Positions 56,501 to 64,000 of a stretch of 64,000 nt of DNA are shown here, piece after piece (the first letter of the stretch is position 1; every line of letters begins with the position of its first letter). The notes beneath the pieces are model-generated. The model was not told the DNA's origin, made no database searches, and worked only from the letters and a program-made list of their open reading frames with translations. The stretch comes from Theristus sp. LFF4_11 (lineage: Eukaryota; Nematoda; Chromadorea; Monhysterida; Xyalidae). The translations under genes and the position numbers were made by a program. The DNA lies in contig JASANC010004853.1 of the NCBI GenBank assembly GCA_030248135.1, positions 62,001 through 126,000 on the forward strand, written 5' to 3'.

Positions 56501-57539
56501 AGCTGGGTCACTCGAGCGATTTTGGATTCCCACATAAAGAACGAAACTATGTAGTTTACGTTCATGTCTGCACAGATATTGTGTCGCAGAACCTGAAAAA
56601 AATAATGAAAATCTTTACCTGGCAAGAACGGGATCTTGCTGCCAGAGCGCCCGAGCAGTCGCTCCTTTGGATCGGCGACATCCACCGCCGTCGGTTTACG
56701 ATCGAGACGCAGCGCGTTACTGTTGCCAGTGTACTCAGCTCGCACTCGTTCGTGATAGGCAACGATCTGACATGAGCTTGAACTTGAACATTTTATCAGC
56801 AACAGCAATGACAAACAACGACAAAAATTGAAATTGAGAAACATTTTCGAAACTCGCGCAAAGATTCTCTCCTCACCTCGCCGGTGGCCGCGTCTCGCTG
56901 GAATTGCAGCTCGGTCAGTAACGGCAGCGGTGGCACTTGCAGCAGCGAACGCAGTTCGGCACGAGTGGGCGATTGCGCTCTGGAAACGTTGGGGAGAAAT
57001 AGATGACGTCACGGCATAAACCAACATTTATGCCATGGCATTCAGTTCATGGTGTAAACCACTGCGGTCGAAAGCGAAATTATAGGGAATCAGCTGATTA
57101 GCTGGTGATCACGTAATGCGTGCTTTCTGTGCAAAACAACACTCCGCCCCACCACAGCAATGCCTGCACAGAAAGCATGCGTCACGTGACCTAATACGCT
57201 GATTCCCTACATTTTATTCGAGTTCGACTGTTTGTCAATGTCATTATTCCAATGTATCGAATGCAACCAATTTTTCAAAGTTTCGTAGAAACCCCAAAAT
57301 AATTGGCAGAACTAAGCGGCTCTCGCGATTTTTTTGGAGCAACAGCCGTCTTATGAGCTGCCCTCTCACTCGAACAAATCGAAGACCAACGAAACAAGCA
57401 CCGACTTTACGGTCATTTCCGGGCGATTGCAGTGCAGAGGTCGCAGCAACTCAACAGTGACCTCCGATTGTAATGCTTCCGAAACAACAGTCGAACCGCG
57501 ATCAGGCATTGAACCACTCGCTGCGGTGGTGGTGGCCAT
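39981..57539 (-). CDS. SKIV2L: SKI2/SKIV2L superfamily 2 RNA helicase (25 exons, ~1336 aa)
   Basis: RNA-unwinding subunit of the cytoplasmic SKI complex that feeds mRNA 3'-to-5' into the exosome. Exons, high to low: 57539-57406 (tentative), 56979-56877, 56766-56619, 53695-53612, 51885-51575, 51089-50896, 50725-50626, 50317-50124, 49671-49587, 48781-48675, 48170-48024, 47674-47506, 47085-46969, 46762-46667, 46236-46126, 45635-45499, 45215-45119, 44530-44271, 43810-43678, 43261-42864, 42415-42199, 41930-41820, 41405-41193, 40565-40425, 40184-39981. Phases match at every junction. The tentative model totals 4011 nt (1336 codons plus TGA), near the ~1250 aa of vertebrate orthologues. It is nearly collinear with human SKIV2L from exon 2 to the C-terminal [12 protein letters not shown]. 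The other member of this clade, MTR4, is excluded by the N-terminal region and the C-terminus. Confidence 0.94.
41563..41776. mobile_element. Family D MITE copy
   Basis: GGTGCCAAAACTTAATGCGCGCATAGACAG and right end CGCACTGAGTCGCAGGACC. Inside: CATGACGCGGGAATTCAAAATT, and a small duplication GGGCTGAGTCAGTCAGTCAG at 41660-41700. It takes up about half of the SKI2 intron 41406-41819. Confidence 0.83.
42709..42815. repeat. Family E element, partial
   Basis: CTGTGCAACATTGTTGTGTTATAACAACTGAGCGCACTGTCTTTAGACCATAACTT; right half of the family E unit, in SKI2 intron 20. Confidence 0.6.
44007..44190. mobile_element. Family D MITE, diverged copy
   Basis: GGTTCTACGACTAAATGCACGCA and the inverse ACACATCGAGTCGCAGAATC. 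Internal CATGACGTGGCAATTCGATG..CACTTCG. Confidence 0.65.
44588..44753. mobile_element. Family B palindromic MITE copy
   Basis: ACAGTCGAACTCTAAATCATGGGG and the inverse CCCCATAATTTAGAGTTCGACTA. Internal AGCATGCTTTCTGTGCA and its inverse TGCACAGAAAGCATGC. Inserted directly before a family E element in SKI2 intron 17. Confidence 0.88.
44754..44932. mobile_element. Family E element
   Basis: GTTATAACAGTACGG..CACACATGGCGTACGATATCACAGTAGCGCG..TGCACGGTGCACGCAC, ending GTGTTCAGACTAGGACTTT. It abuts family B at 44753. Confidence 0.65.
45119..50725 (-). CDS. SKIV2L: SKI2 exons 7-17: helicase core
   Basis: RecA1: Q-like region [13 protein letters not shown], Walker A AHTSAGKT, motif Ia [23 protein letters not shown], Walker B DEVH within [14 protein letters not shown], motif III LSATAPN. 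RecA2: [28 protein letters not shown], motif [21 protein letters not shown], motif [14 protein letters not shown]. All catalytic motifs are intact. Exon 12 (47674-47506) inserts a Gly/Arg-rich stretch ([16 protein letters not shown]...) where vertebrates have a short variable loop. The QMAGR|AGRRG junction falls between exons 16 and 17. Confidence 0.95.
45279..45470. mobile_element. Family D MITE copy
   Basis: GGTCCCGAGACTCAATGCGC and the inverse CGCATTCAGTTGCAGAACC. It makes up two thirds of the 283 bp SKI2 intron 45216-45498. Confidence 0.85.
48251..48425 (+). mobile_element. tRNA-derived SINE copy 2
   Basis: CACCCTCGTGGCCTGGTGGTAGTGCGTTAGACT (box A), a damaged box B region (GGGGGGCCCCGGG), body AAAACTCGATGGGCGCCCTA, then GTACGTTTCTCTGGGTTAGCCCTGGCTAAAAA and an AACAA tail. 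Shares body with copy 1 and 3' end with 59555. Confidence 0.75.
48479..48622. mobile_element. Family C MITE copy
   Basis: TACAGTCCATCTGGATCATATATGC and the inverse GCATATATTAGCGAGACAGACTGTA; two internal ACCAATCAGCGCTGA repeats. In SKI2 intron 10. Confidence 0.85.
48992..49470. mobile_element. 479 bp MITE with 26 bp inverted ends and G-rich core
   Basis: TACCGTATTACCTCTAATAAACCCCC (48992-49017) and its inverse with one mismatch at 49445-49470. The core holds two inner palindromes, AATAAACCCCCATGGGGGTTTATT (49008-49031) and AATAATCCCCCATGGGGGATTATT (49348-49371), and four G8-G10 runs. No coding capacity. In SKI2 intron 9. Confidence 0.87.
49870..49965. repeat. Family B MITE, right half
   Basis: CAGCAATGCCTGCACAGAAAGGCACGCATCCGTGATCACCAACTAATCAGCTGATT..AACTTAGAGTTGAAC; left half missing. 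Confidence 0.75.
50396..50562. mobile_element. Family D MITE, diverged copy
   Basis: CATGCTTGATGCGGCAATTCTAA, GTCACTTGTGACAAATTTTGAATTGCCGCGTC and right end CACTGAATCGCAGGACC. In the SKI2 intron 50318-50625. Confidence 0.7.
50800..50872. repeat. Family B MITE, right end fragment
   Basis: CACACGTGATCACCAACCAACCAATCATCTGATAGCCTATAATTTAGATTTCGACTGTA, ending 23 bp from SKI2 exon 6. Confidence 0.72.
50896..57539 (-). CDS. SKIV2L: SKI2 exons 1-6: N-terminal region
   Basis: Exon 2 ([15 protein letters not shown]), exon 3 ([26 protein letters not shown]), exon 4 ([15 protein letters not shown]) and exon 5 (GSSVGIDF) match the SKI3/SKI8-binding N-terminal segment of SKI2. Exon 6 ends [20 protein letters not shown]. 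Exon 1 ([15 protein letters not shown]...) is tentative: it has a good ATG context (AAAATGGCC) and correct phase, but little similarity, and one more exon could lie between it and exon 2. Introns 3 and 4 are swollen by Helitron-like DNA and a hAT element, respectively. Confidence 0.82.
51953..53478 (+). mobile_element. hAT-superfamily DNA transposon, degenerate (1526 bp)
   Basis: Perfect 10 bp terminal inverted repeats (TAGGGATGGA / TCCATCCCTA) and a perfect 8 bp target duplication AGTGGAAC at 51945-51952 and 53479-53486. Both ends carry subterminal arrays of CCGGATTCCGG / CCGGATCCGG (51970-52075, 53373-53475). The interior holds C-terminal transposase coding remnants. It sits in SKI2 intron 4, between exons at 51885 and 53612. 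The 8 bp duplication, TIR sequence and dimerisation-domain remnant all agree with hAT. Confidence 0.92.
52522..53229 (+). pseudogene. hAT transposase remnant
   Basis: Frame 52522-52950 encodes 142 residues with the hAT-like YVDPRFKN motif and an acidic/basic stretch, and ends in a stop. After a short second frame, 53032-53229 encodes the hAT C-terminal dimerisation domain: [32 protein letters not shown] and [16 protein letters not shown]. The N-terminal BED finger and most of the RNase H-like catalytic region are missing and stop codons separate the pieces, so it is not functional. Confidence 0.85.
53717..54916 (+). mobile_element. Helitron-like non-autonomous element, copy 1
   Basis: 5' end TCTACTATATACTAAAATAA followed by (GTCT)n and TCCAACTTTTT. 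3' end near 54892-54916 reads ATCGGGCCGTAGGACGGGTAACTGCTA, a diverged form of the hairpin-plus-CTAG terminus seen intact in copy 2. No Rep/helicase coding. It begins ~20 bp from SKI2 exon 4 and is inserted in intron 3. Confidence 0.72.
54917..56412 (+). mobile_element. Helitron-like non-autonomous element, copy 2
   Basis: 5' TATATAAAAATACTCTGTCGTCCGTCTGTCTG..TCCAACTTTTTG directly abuts copy 1. The 3' end is a hairpin (56382-56402, ACCCG gGCC gta GGC aCGGGT) followed by CTAG at 56409-56412 and a T, the classic Helitron terminus. Internal blocks shared with copy 1: AACAATTTTTCTGTGC, GGTGTTCAACAACGAGT, AACAGAGTTTAACTT..ACCGAGA.CAAACGGG (this block occurs twice in copy 2), and AATAAACGG..ATCAACAA. 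No transposase. Confidence 0.78.
56470..56600. repeat. Family D-like remnant
   Basis: GTGCTGAGTCATG..GGGTCACTCGAGCGATTTTGGATTCC..CACAGATATTGTGTCGCAGAACCTG; similar order to the family D right half, strongly diverged. Confidence 0.45.
57063..57232. mobile_element. Family B palindromic MITE copy
   Basis: GGTCGAAAGCGAAATTATAGGGAATCAGCTGATTAG and the inverse ACGCTGATTCCCTACATTTTATTCGAGTTCGACTG; core GCTTTCTGTGCA..TGCACAGAAAGCATGCGTCACGTGAC. Between SKI2 exon 2 and the tentative exon 1. Confidence 0.85.
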
Positions 57540-58079
57540 TTTCGGTCAAACTTCTTATTCTCTGAATTTTCTGCAGAATTTTGATTGCTGTTTTTGTTTC
57601 TCGAAAATTGTTATTCACGTTCAATTTCGTTTGCTGCATTTCTGCTGAATACAACAGTTGGATTGCGACCATTAACAAATAACGGAGAGCCAATATCACA
57701 CATACACACACAAAAGTTGATTTTTATTTATAAATTATCCTTTGGCCTCAATCACCAATCACACAATATTTGGTGTCGCGTCATCAATTTTTTCGAAACA
57801 AGTCCGAAAAATACAACAGTATCCGCAAAAACTGCAACACGCCACTGTGATTTCGTCATGCAAAATCCTGGTCTTTGACGACCGGCACACGATTTTCGCA
57901 AGCACTGTTAAACAATTCGTCCATCACAAATTATAGGCAATAAAAATCATTACAAGCTAACCCAATCTGTCCGGCAGATTTCTCCTATTTGGGCACTTTT
58001 CTGTTCTTAAACCGACAAACTGAGAAGAATAAAAAAAATAAAACAGTTCTTTAATCAAAACAATTACAATAAAACCGGG
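57540..58079. other. Spacer between the SKI2-like start and the next gene's stop
   Basis: AT-rich with no supported exon. Holds the SKI2-like promoter (next to 57539) and the 3' UTR of the gene ending at 58080. Confidence 0.45.
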
Positions 58080-59549
58080 TCATATCACGGTTGCTGGACG
58101 GAAACGCTGCTTTTTTCGCGTTTCCGTTTCAGAAATCGAGGGCAGCTGATGTTTTCGCCTGTTGCTTCTGAGACGTCGACAACTCAACGACGCCATATCA
58201 CCATCGTGAGCAACATCAGACGGCTCTCCAGTTTTCTCGTTGTTGTTGACTGAACGTTCTGATGTCCGAGCAGTCTCAGTTTTATTGCGTTGCTTGTTTG
58301 CCAGCAACGATGTCGCAGCAGTCTTTATGGTCACCTCGTGGAAAGCACCGGTGGACAATTTCAGGTGCTGCTCAGTGACACGGAACCGTGATGCTGCAAA
58401 CTTGTTGCACAACATTGGTGATGTTGCGTTTGTTGACGTTGACGTCGCTGCTGGCAGCTGGCTTGCGTCGCAGACGACAGCTGACAAACGCACTGGCTCA
58501 GGCAAGACGATAGCTGACAAACGCACTGGCTCCGGCATTACGAGCGTGTCAGATTGAAAATCGGGATCTGGGTTTCCGGGAAAATTTTTTCCGTCGGTCG
58601 CTTTCAATGAAAAGCATTTTTGTGACATGATGAGAAAGAAAAAACTCGCTTCACTCAACGGACGGGTTCTGTTTGTGGCTGATTGATTATTTTCCTGATG
58701 TTTTGGCTAGTCAGCGCATCAAGTTTCAATACTGTCAAACTAACGGTCTTCAACTGTTGAATGAGCTGGTGATTAGCTTAATTTTCATGATTTTCTCGAA
58801 TTCTGAACACCAAAAAATCGAAAACATATAAAACCAGGTCAAACGCACCATTGCCACTTGAAGAACAGGTAGTTTCCACTATTTTCACTGGTGTCCGCGG
58901 TGCGATTTTGATCGGCCGAAAATGGCAAACGTATTCATCATCACCGATTGAGCCCGTGGAAGCACTTGGCTGCAGACCTACAGTGTGCCCGGTGGTGGCG
59001 GTGTTCACAGTTTTTTATTATTTGTGGCCCACCCCACCTCACCGATTTCAACAATCAAAACCAACGAAGTTGGTGCCGACGTCGGTGGGCCTTCCTATCC
59101 AAATGTCACCAAGATCACTTCACAAACAAAATTAGCAACTGGTTGCAATTGCAAACAATGTAACCGTGCAACAGTTTGACTGAAGACTCTATTTTTTTGA
59201 AACAAGCAAGTGCGTGGTCCTCCAACAAGCCCATTATCAGCAACCAACCTGCATCGCCTGTATCGACCGACGCTTCAAACGAGTCACACCTGCCACTGTC
59301 ACTTGACTCGGTCGGCGTTGTGTGCGTTTCGGTGCGCGCATTCAATTCGTTCGTTTTCAAACTGACCACTTCAATTGAGGTACTGTGATCGTCATCATCA
59401 CCTCCATCGGTGCGCTCATTGCTCAGGTCTTTGTCGTCGTCATGCGCAGAGTTCGCCTCTATCAATCTGGCGTATTTCGATTGCGCGTGCGTTGAGCCCA
59501 ATGATACTGCAATTCGTGGCGACAAAAGCAATGAACGAAGTTCGAGTAC
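58080..59549 (-). CDS. Unrecognised, probably disordered protein, 3' part (>=3 exons, >=291 aa)
   Basis: Exons, high to low: 59549-59249, 58977-58849, 58567-58080, joined in phase (ends G|GT and G|AT), with TGA at 58080. Upstream exon(s) starting the protein were not found, so the 5' end is incomplete. The sequence is charged and Ser/Thr-rich: VLELRSLLLSPR, an acidic DDDKDLSNERTDGGDDDD block, FRPIKIAPRTPVKIVE, two adjacent copies of an 11-residue unit (MPEPVRLSAIV, LPEPVRLSAVV), and a basic end CRRLRSNRRKHQ..RKKQRFRP. It could be nuclear, given the basic C-terminus and an S/T-P-containing short motif, but I recognise no family. Confidence 0.62.
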
Positions 59550-59554
59550 CTGGG

Positions 59555-59605
59555 CTCGTTCTGTACGCTTCTCTGGGTTAGCCCTGGCTAAAAATACCGC
59601 CTAAA
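59555..59605 (+). mobile_element. SINE 3'-end fragment
   Basis: CTGTACGCTTCTCTGGGTTAGCCCTGGCTAAAAATACCGCCTAAA matches the 3' end of the SINE at 48251. It lies at the splice acceptor of the exon ending at 59549. Confidence 0.68.
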
Positions 59606-61176
59606 TCCAAACAACAACAGCTTCTGTACAATCAACCGTGAAAATCCATTGACAATAAACTGGTTTGACCTGGCTGCTTTGGAGTTCGGCTCATGCAGCT
59701 AATCAGGAAGACAGATTCAAAAATGTCAGACGTCTCAAATGGCGCCTTCAAGGTTGACTAAACAACTGTTTTTACAATCGATAATACCGTGAAATCGTGG
59801 CTCCAGTATTATTGGGTCGGCCCTTTGTTGATCTTTTCGTTGCAAACTTGAGACATCGACCATTTTTGTCGAAATCGCTCAATCCATATCCGTTTTTTCA
59901 GCTGAACTTTGTCGACAACAGCATCAGTTTTTATTGACTGATTAATTTACTCTGGCTCAAAACGGCTCTTTAAAGACTTTGAAATTTGACAATTCTTCAT
60001 GACACTAGTCCGGTTCTCAAGAGAAATAAACGACTTGATGCGTCGTGGCCGACAACATGGCGCAACCACGGAATGTTATAAAATAGAGCAATCCACCAAA
60101 CCAACGCTTCTCTGCGATTTTATCATGTCTCCGAAAAAAACGACACAGCAAGAGAACATCAATCATCAATCGTTATTAAAAACGGATCACGGAATCGGCT
60201 TGCAAGAAAAAATCATTGATGATTTTGTTTAAAAAAACGGGGATAACCGATTGAAACCGATTTACCGATCAAAGATCTTTGAGGAGTGACTGTCGGTTCG
60301 CAGGGAAATCGAAACAAGAGAAACTGATCTCCAATCACCTATCAATATGACAATACCAGCTCTTGGAGGGTGCAAAAAGGGTTAAAATTGGAATTGTAAT
60401 CTGAAGCCAAAACACACCAAATAGTGCAGTGTATAATTCTTGCATTCATCTGAAGCATTGGCTGGCCTTACTAATAGAGACGAAAAAATGCAATCAATTA
60501 GCCTATTGGTGATAATGCTGGCTGAGTTTAAATGTAGAATCAAATCTGAAGCTTATTTATTCGAATGAGTCCAACCGAAATAAGGTCATATAAAAACATC
60601 CGCTGATTCCACAATCGCACTAAAGCCAATGACGCCCTTTCGATTGAATACGTTTAAATAAATGTACTGTAGTGAGTGAAGGGTGGCCATCAAGCCTAAA
60701 CTTCAAAAAAGCTAAAAAATACGATTATCTTTATATTCTTGTATTTGCTATCAGACACATCGGGAACCTCAGAGAGAATCATTGTGACAACGCAAAAAAT
60801 GCCTGTCCTATCAAAAGTAAACAAAACGTCTGTTTTTGCTTTCTGGAGGATATTGCAAACGACTGAAAAGAGCAGAACTTTGATATCACGCGAGAATATA
60901 ATCTGAAAAAAACGAAATAAAAAACTCGGGAAACAAAAAAACGTAAACAATAATGCAAGCTATCGAAACCGTTTTCATGCAAAAAAATAAAAATTGAGAG
61001 CCAAAATTGCTGCTGCTGCCGACGATGCCATTATCATAGATGATCCGTCCTCCGCGACGTCATAATAGAAAATTTCGTCCAAATTTCTTTCGGAGAACAA
61101 ATGCAACAATATAATTCGAAGTGTGTGTGGCATTGCTAAATTCACGGGTGAGCGAGGCGGGCACCAGAATCAATGA
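59606..61176. other. Spacer/possible 5' intron, no exon identified
   Basis: AT-rich with one plus-strand open frame (59999-60232, 77 aa) lacking composition or similarity support. Missing 5' exons of the gene at 58080 may lie here. A minus-strand AATAAA at 60556-60561 could serve the CAB39 transcript (620 bp past its stop), but this is weak. Confidence 0.45.
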
Positions 61177-63713
61177 TCATACGGGCTTCATCTCTTGTAT
61201 TTGCTTTATTAAATAGGCCTTTTCGTCGTTAAATTGCTCGTCTTCAGTTCGCTCCGATTGGAACTCGGTGAGAAAATCGATTAATTTCTCGCGATTTCGC
61301 AACAGGATTTCGGCGATCGGCTTTGGCTTGTTCGGGTTCGCCACAAACACCTGAAATGGAACGATGCGAAAAAATGCACTTTCTTAAAGTACAGTCAAAC
61401 TCTAAATTATAGGGAATCAGCTGATTGGTTGGTGGTCATGTGATGCATGTTTTCGGTGCAGGCATTGCTGTGGGGGCGGAGTTTGGGTTGCACAGAAAGA
61501 ATGCGCTCCGTAATCACCAACAAATCAGCCGAATCCCTATAATTCAGAGTTCGACTACATAAGTAAACTTAAGTGGCAAACATGAAATGTTCAGAACGGT
61601 GTACCCAGCCCACCCAGACGTACTCAACTATACTGTTCTAACGGTGTTGTGTTCGACTGATCTAATTTACGTGTGCACTGGGCCATTGGGTGACTCAATG
61701 TCCTCTTGTACAATGATCACTTATAGTCGAACCTCAGTCATAATTGCACCAACCGTAGACCCTTGCGGTCAAGCACGATGACTATTTCAACAACTTCGTT
61801 AAAAAATTGCTCATCAATCTCCCACGACTCCGCGGGGCCAAGTTTGACGTTTTGACTACAAACTCCTAGTCTGAAGTCCGTGTACTCTGTTATTTATAAC
61901 GCTGCACAAACACACTGGCACACGGACACATATGCGATATTGCATCGCGCGTGTGCGTGCGTGCTTGCGACTGTGCCACAAAATGCGAGCGCAATGCGCC
62001 TTCAGACTAGGACCACTGGATCACCTTGAAGACGTGGAATGCTTCGAACTGGATGCTTTTGCTCTTCTCTACCAGCATGATCATCATTAATTTCAAATTG
62101 TCCGGATTACTGATGTAACGGGTCATCACATTGAAGTTGTGTCGATCCAACAGCAGCTCGCCGAGTAGCTGAAGTGGCTTTTGTTATCTTTTTGGCAGAG
62201 ACGGTTTGAATTAAAAAAATGAATGATGCAAAACACGATGCTCACTGCTTGACAAGGAAGCAAAAAAAAGAAAGTTTCTGTTTCTGTCATCAATTCGTTC
62301 TGGAGCAGTAAATCTAGGAATCTTTTCTTTTAAAGCTAGTCAACAAACCGCTAGTTTTTTATGAAATTGCCGAATTGATTGATACATCGATCTGTTAGTG
62401 GGCAAGATAAGTTCCACGTTATTCAAGTAAACTAAAAAAAAACTGCCAGGTAATACGAACAGCTAGTTCACATCACTGGCGCAGAACTCCCAGAGTGAAA
62501 TGTTCCCTGATCTGTTTTTTCTCTCTCACTTTTAGCGACTGCCTGCGCGTGACGTAGTTTTCTGAATTGAGCAACGTTTGATACGCGTCGAAGAACCGAT
62601 CGTAATTTTTTTCCAGGAATTCGGCGCACACGGTCTTGTGACGCGTCACCAGATCCTGCGAAAAAGTCGTTTTTTACCAGCTGTATTATCTTTTATTTTG
62701 GTCCCGACACTCAATAGGTGAACAGTTTCACGCACGACGCGGGAATTACAAATTGGGAAACTGATCCGATTCCCCTAAGTAGGGCCGAGTCACTAAGGCT
62801 ACTTTGAATTGCCTCATGAATGCAAGACAGTTTTTGCTGTTTCACCCGAAAATGTGATGGATTGGAAACTAACACAGCCACAGTGACTGCATCGCAGGCC
62901 CCTCGACTGTACCTTGAAGGAGCTGAACGCATCGGAGGCGACGTCGAACGTGGACAGCTCCACGTAGCCGAAGAAATTATAGAACTCTTCCGAGTACAGC
63001 ATCGTCTTCGCCAGCGGCTCGTGGCGCACGCACTCGCGCACCATCGAGCCGCAGTTCAGCGCGATGTCCGCGTTCTCATAGCTGCACGGTGTTTGTGGCG
63101 AATTTCAGTAATTTTAGCAATTTCAGCATTTTTTACAACTTTAGCATTTGCAGCATTTTCTCAGAATCTTAGGGTTTTTATATCGAAAACACAAGAACAG
63201 ATTTTCCCTCCGGCACGCACCTGATGCACGGCGATTCGTCAGGGTGGACGAAGCGGGTTACGAATTTGGGTAATAAAGAGACTCCAAATCACCAAGAAAT
63301 TCGAAGTCGGCAACCAATCACTGGTGTTTCTTAGACTAAGCGGGGCTCAGAGACTGTCCCTGTCACGGGGTGAAAGTGGTGGCTCATGAAATAGTAAAGC
63401 GGAGTTTCGTGCATTCGGAATACCGAAATCGGTGGGAAGGGACCGTTCAAATAGTCAACTGAATAAAACTTGAACTTATCGGACTACGGTATAAACTGTG
63501 GCCAAGTACGCATCCAATCAACAACAACCTCAATTTTTGATAGTCCACTGAAACAAAATCAGAAACGAAAAATCAATCTGCAAAAAAGCCAGACCCCCTG
63601 ATCAGCGTGATCAGTATCTCCGGTCGCGCACACAAATACTCGACCGTCGGAGAGCGGGTGCCGATTTGGCGACGTAGTAAATTGTTGAATATTAGAGCGA
63701 CATCTTTTTTCGA
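61177..63713 (-). CDS. CAB39: CAB39/MO25 scaffold protein, C-terminal 243 aa (partial)
   Basis: MO25 binds STRAD and activates the LKB1 tumour-suppressor kinase, and also binds GCK-type kinases; cytoplasmic. Exons, high to low: 63713-63595, 63081-62913, 62655-62530, 62168-62025, 61350-61177, total 732 nt in phase with TGA at 61177-61179. It follows the armadillo-like repeats: [118 protein letters not shown] and a C-terminus [20 protein letters not shown]. The full protein is ~341 aa, so about 98 N-terminal residues are outside the window to the right. The first exon here begins phase 0 after a TTTACAG acceptor. Confidence 0.95.
61390..61557. mobile_element. Family B palindromic MITE copy
   Basis: TACAGTCAAACTCTAAATTATAGGGAATCAGCTGATTGG and the inverse CGAATCCCTATAATTCAGAGTTCGACTA, with CATGTGATGCATG, GCAGGCATTGCTGTGGGGGCGG and TGCACAGAAAG inside. 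In the last CAB39 intron. Confidence 0.87.
61862..62013. mobile_element. Family E element with inverted ends
   Basis: TCCTAGTCTGAAG and the inverse CTTCAGACTAGGA form clear 13 bp inverted ends, the best-kept of this family. The core is GC/CA-rich with TTATTTATAACGCTGCACAAACACACTGGCACACGG. It ends 11 bp from the CAB39 exon at 62025, within the same intron as the family B copy. Confidence 0.8.
62699..62901. mobile_element. Family D MITE copy
   Basis: GGTCCCGACACTCAATAGG and the inverse GACTGCATCGCAGGCCC. It fills 79% of the 257 bp CAB39 intron 62656-62912 and ends 11 bp from the splice donor at 62912. Confidence 0.82.
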
Positions 63714-63885
63714 CTGTAAAAAATCAACTGTTTCTTGAGTCTTTCAAAGCGAAACCAATTCTTTGTTTATTCTTGTTACCACCCCCTCATTGACGGCTAA
63801 TCTGTACAGGGCTTGAGGGGACACGTTTTAAACGGAAATCACCAGTGAAACGACAAACACGATGAACTGGTCGCGCGACAATAAA
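63714..63885. other. CAB39 intron sequence
   Basis: Sequence upstream (on the gene strand) of the first visible CAB39 exon; nothing recognisable. Confidence 0.5.
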
Positions 63886-64000
63886 AAGACCCGTTCAAAC
63901 TGACGTATGCGCATGCGGCACGGCATACTACAGGTCCGACATTTAGCATATTACCGTCCATACAGACAGACGATGCCTGTACGGTACGGAACGCCGGTAA
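63886..64000. mobile_element. Family H MITE copy, cut by the window edge
   Basis: AAGACCCGTTCAAACTGACGTATGCGCATG matches the left end of 20762-20953; the copy runs out of the window with CGATGCCTGTACGGTACGG. Confidence 0.65.

Noticed and set aside
59999..60232. 77-residue plus-strand frame
   Set aside because: No similarity, AT-rich composition like the spacer, no splice context.
19905..63713. Idea that the neighbouring genes form one new functional system
   Set aside because: The genes are ancient, separately regulated animal genes with unrelated roles; their proximity gives no evidence of joint function.

Overview
This is a 64 kb piece of an animal nuclear genome, most likely an invertebrate; I cannot name the species. 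Five well-conserved metazoan protein genes can be built exon by exon. All are on the minus strand and cut into many short exons with GT...AG introns, and codon phases agree across the predicted junctions. Exons are GC-rich and conserved. Introns and spacers are AT-richer and crowded with short palindromic or inverted-repeat transposon derivatives (MITEs), tRNA-derived SINEs, a hAT element and Helitron-like DNA.

Layout from left to right: (1) 1-2410, tandem ~170 bp repeats and long G tracts. (2) 2411-13386 (-), a 26-exon receptor guanylyl cyclase of about 1095 aa with signal peptide, ligand-binding ectodomain, one membrane segment, pseudokinase and a complete cyclase domain. (3) 14362-17596 (-), a 7-exon DRAM/TMEM150-family membrane protein of 323 aa, with a tRNA-Glu(CTC) gene in one intron. 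(4) 19905-35899 (-), a 16-exon MTA-type NuRD subunit (BAH, ELM2, SANT, GATA finger) of about 1038 aa with a very long low-complexity insert in its BAH domain. (5) 38322-39183 (+), a two-exon gene of unknown function (157 aa, predicted helical). (6) 39981-57539 (-), a 25-exon SKI2/SKIV2L exosome-cofactor RNA helicase of about 1336 aa; its introns hold a hAT element with perfect target duplications and a tandem pair of Helitron-like elements. (7) 58080-59549 (-), the 3' part of an unrecognised, probably disordered protein. (8) 61177-63713 (-), the C-terminal two thirds of CAB39/MO25; its first exons lie beyond the window.

The genes do not form a pathway. They act in cGMP signalling, membrane/autophagy biology, chromatin remodelling, cytoplasmic RNA decay and LKB1 kinase activation. 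The unusual feature is the repeat landscape: at least nine recurrent families of small inverted-repeat elements, several nested, and one (family D) taking up most of several introns. Family letters A-I are my own labels. I found no bacterial-type operon, CRISPR array, virus or clearly new multi-gene system.
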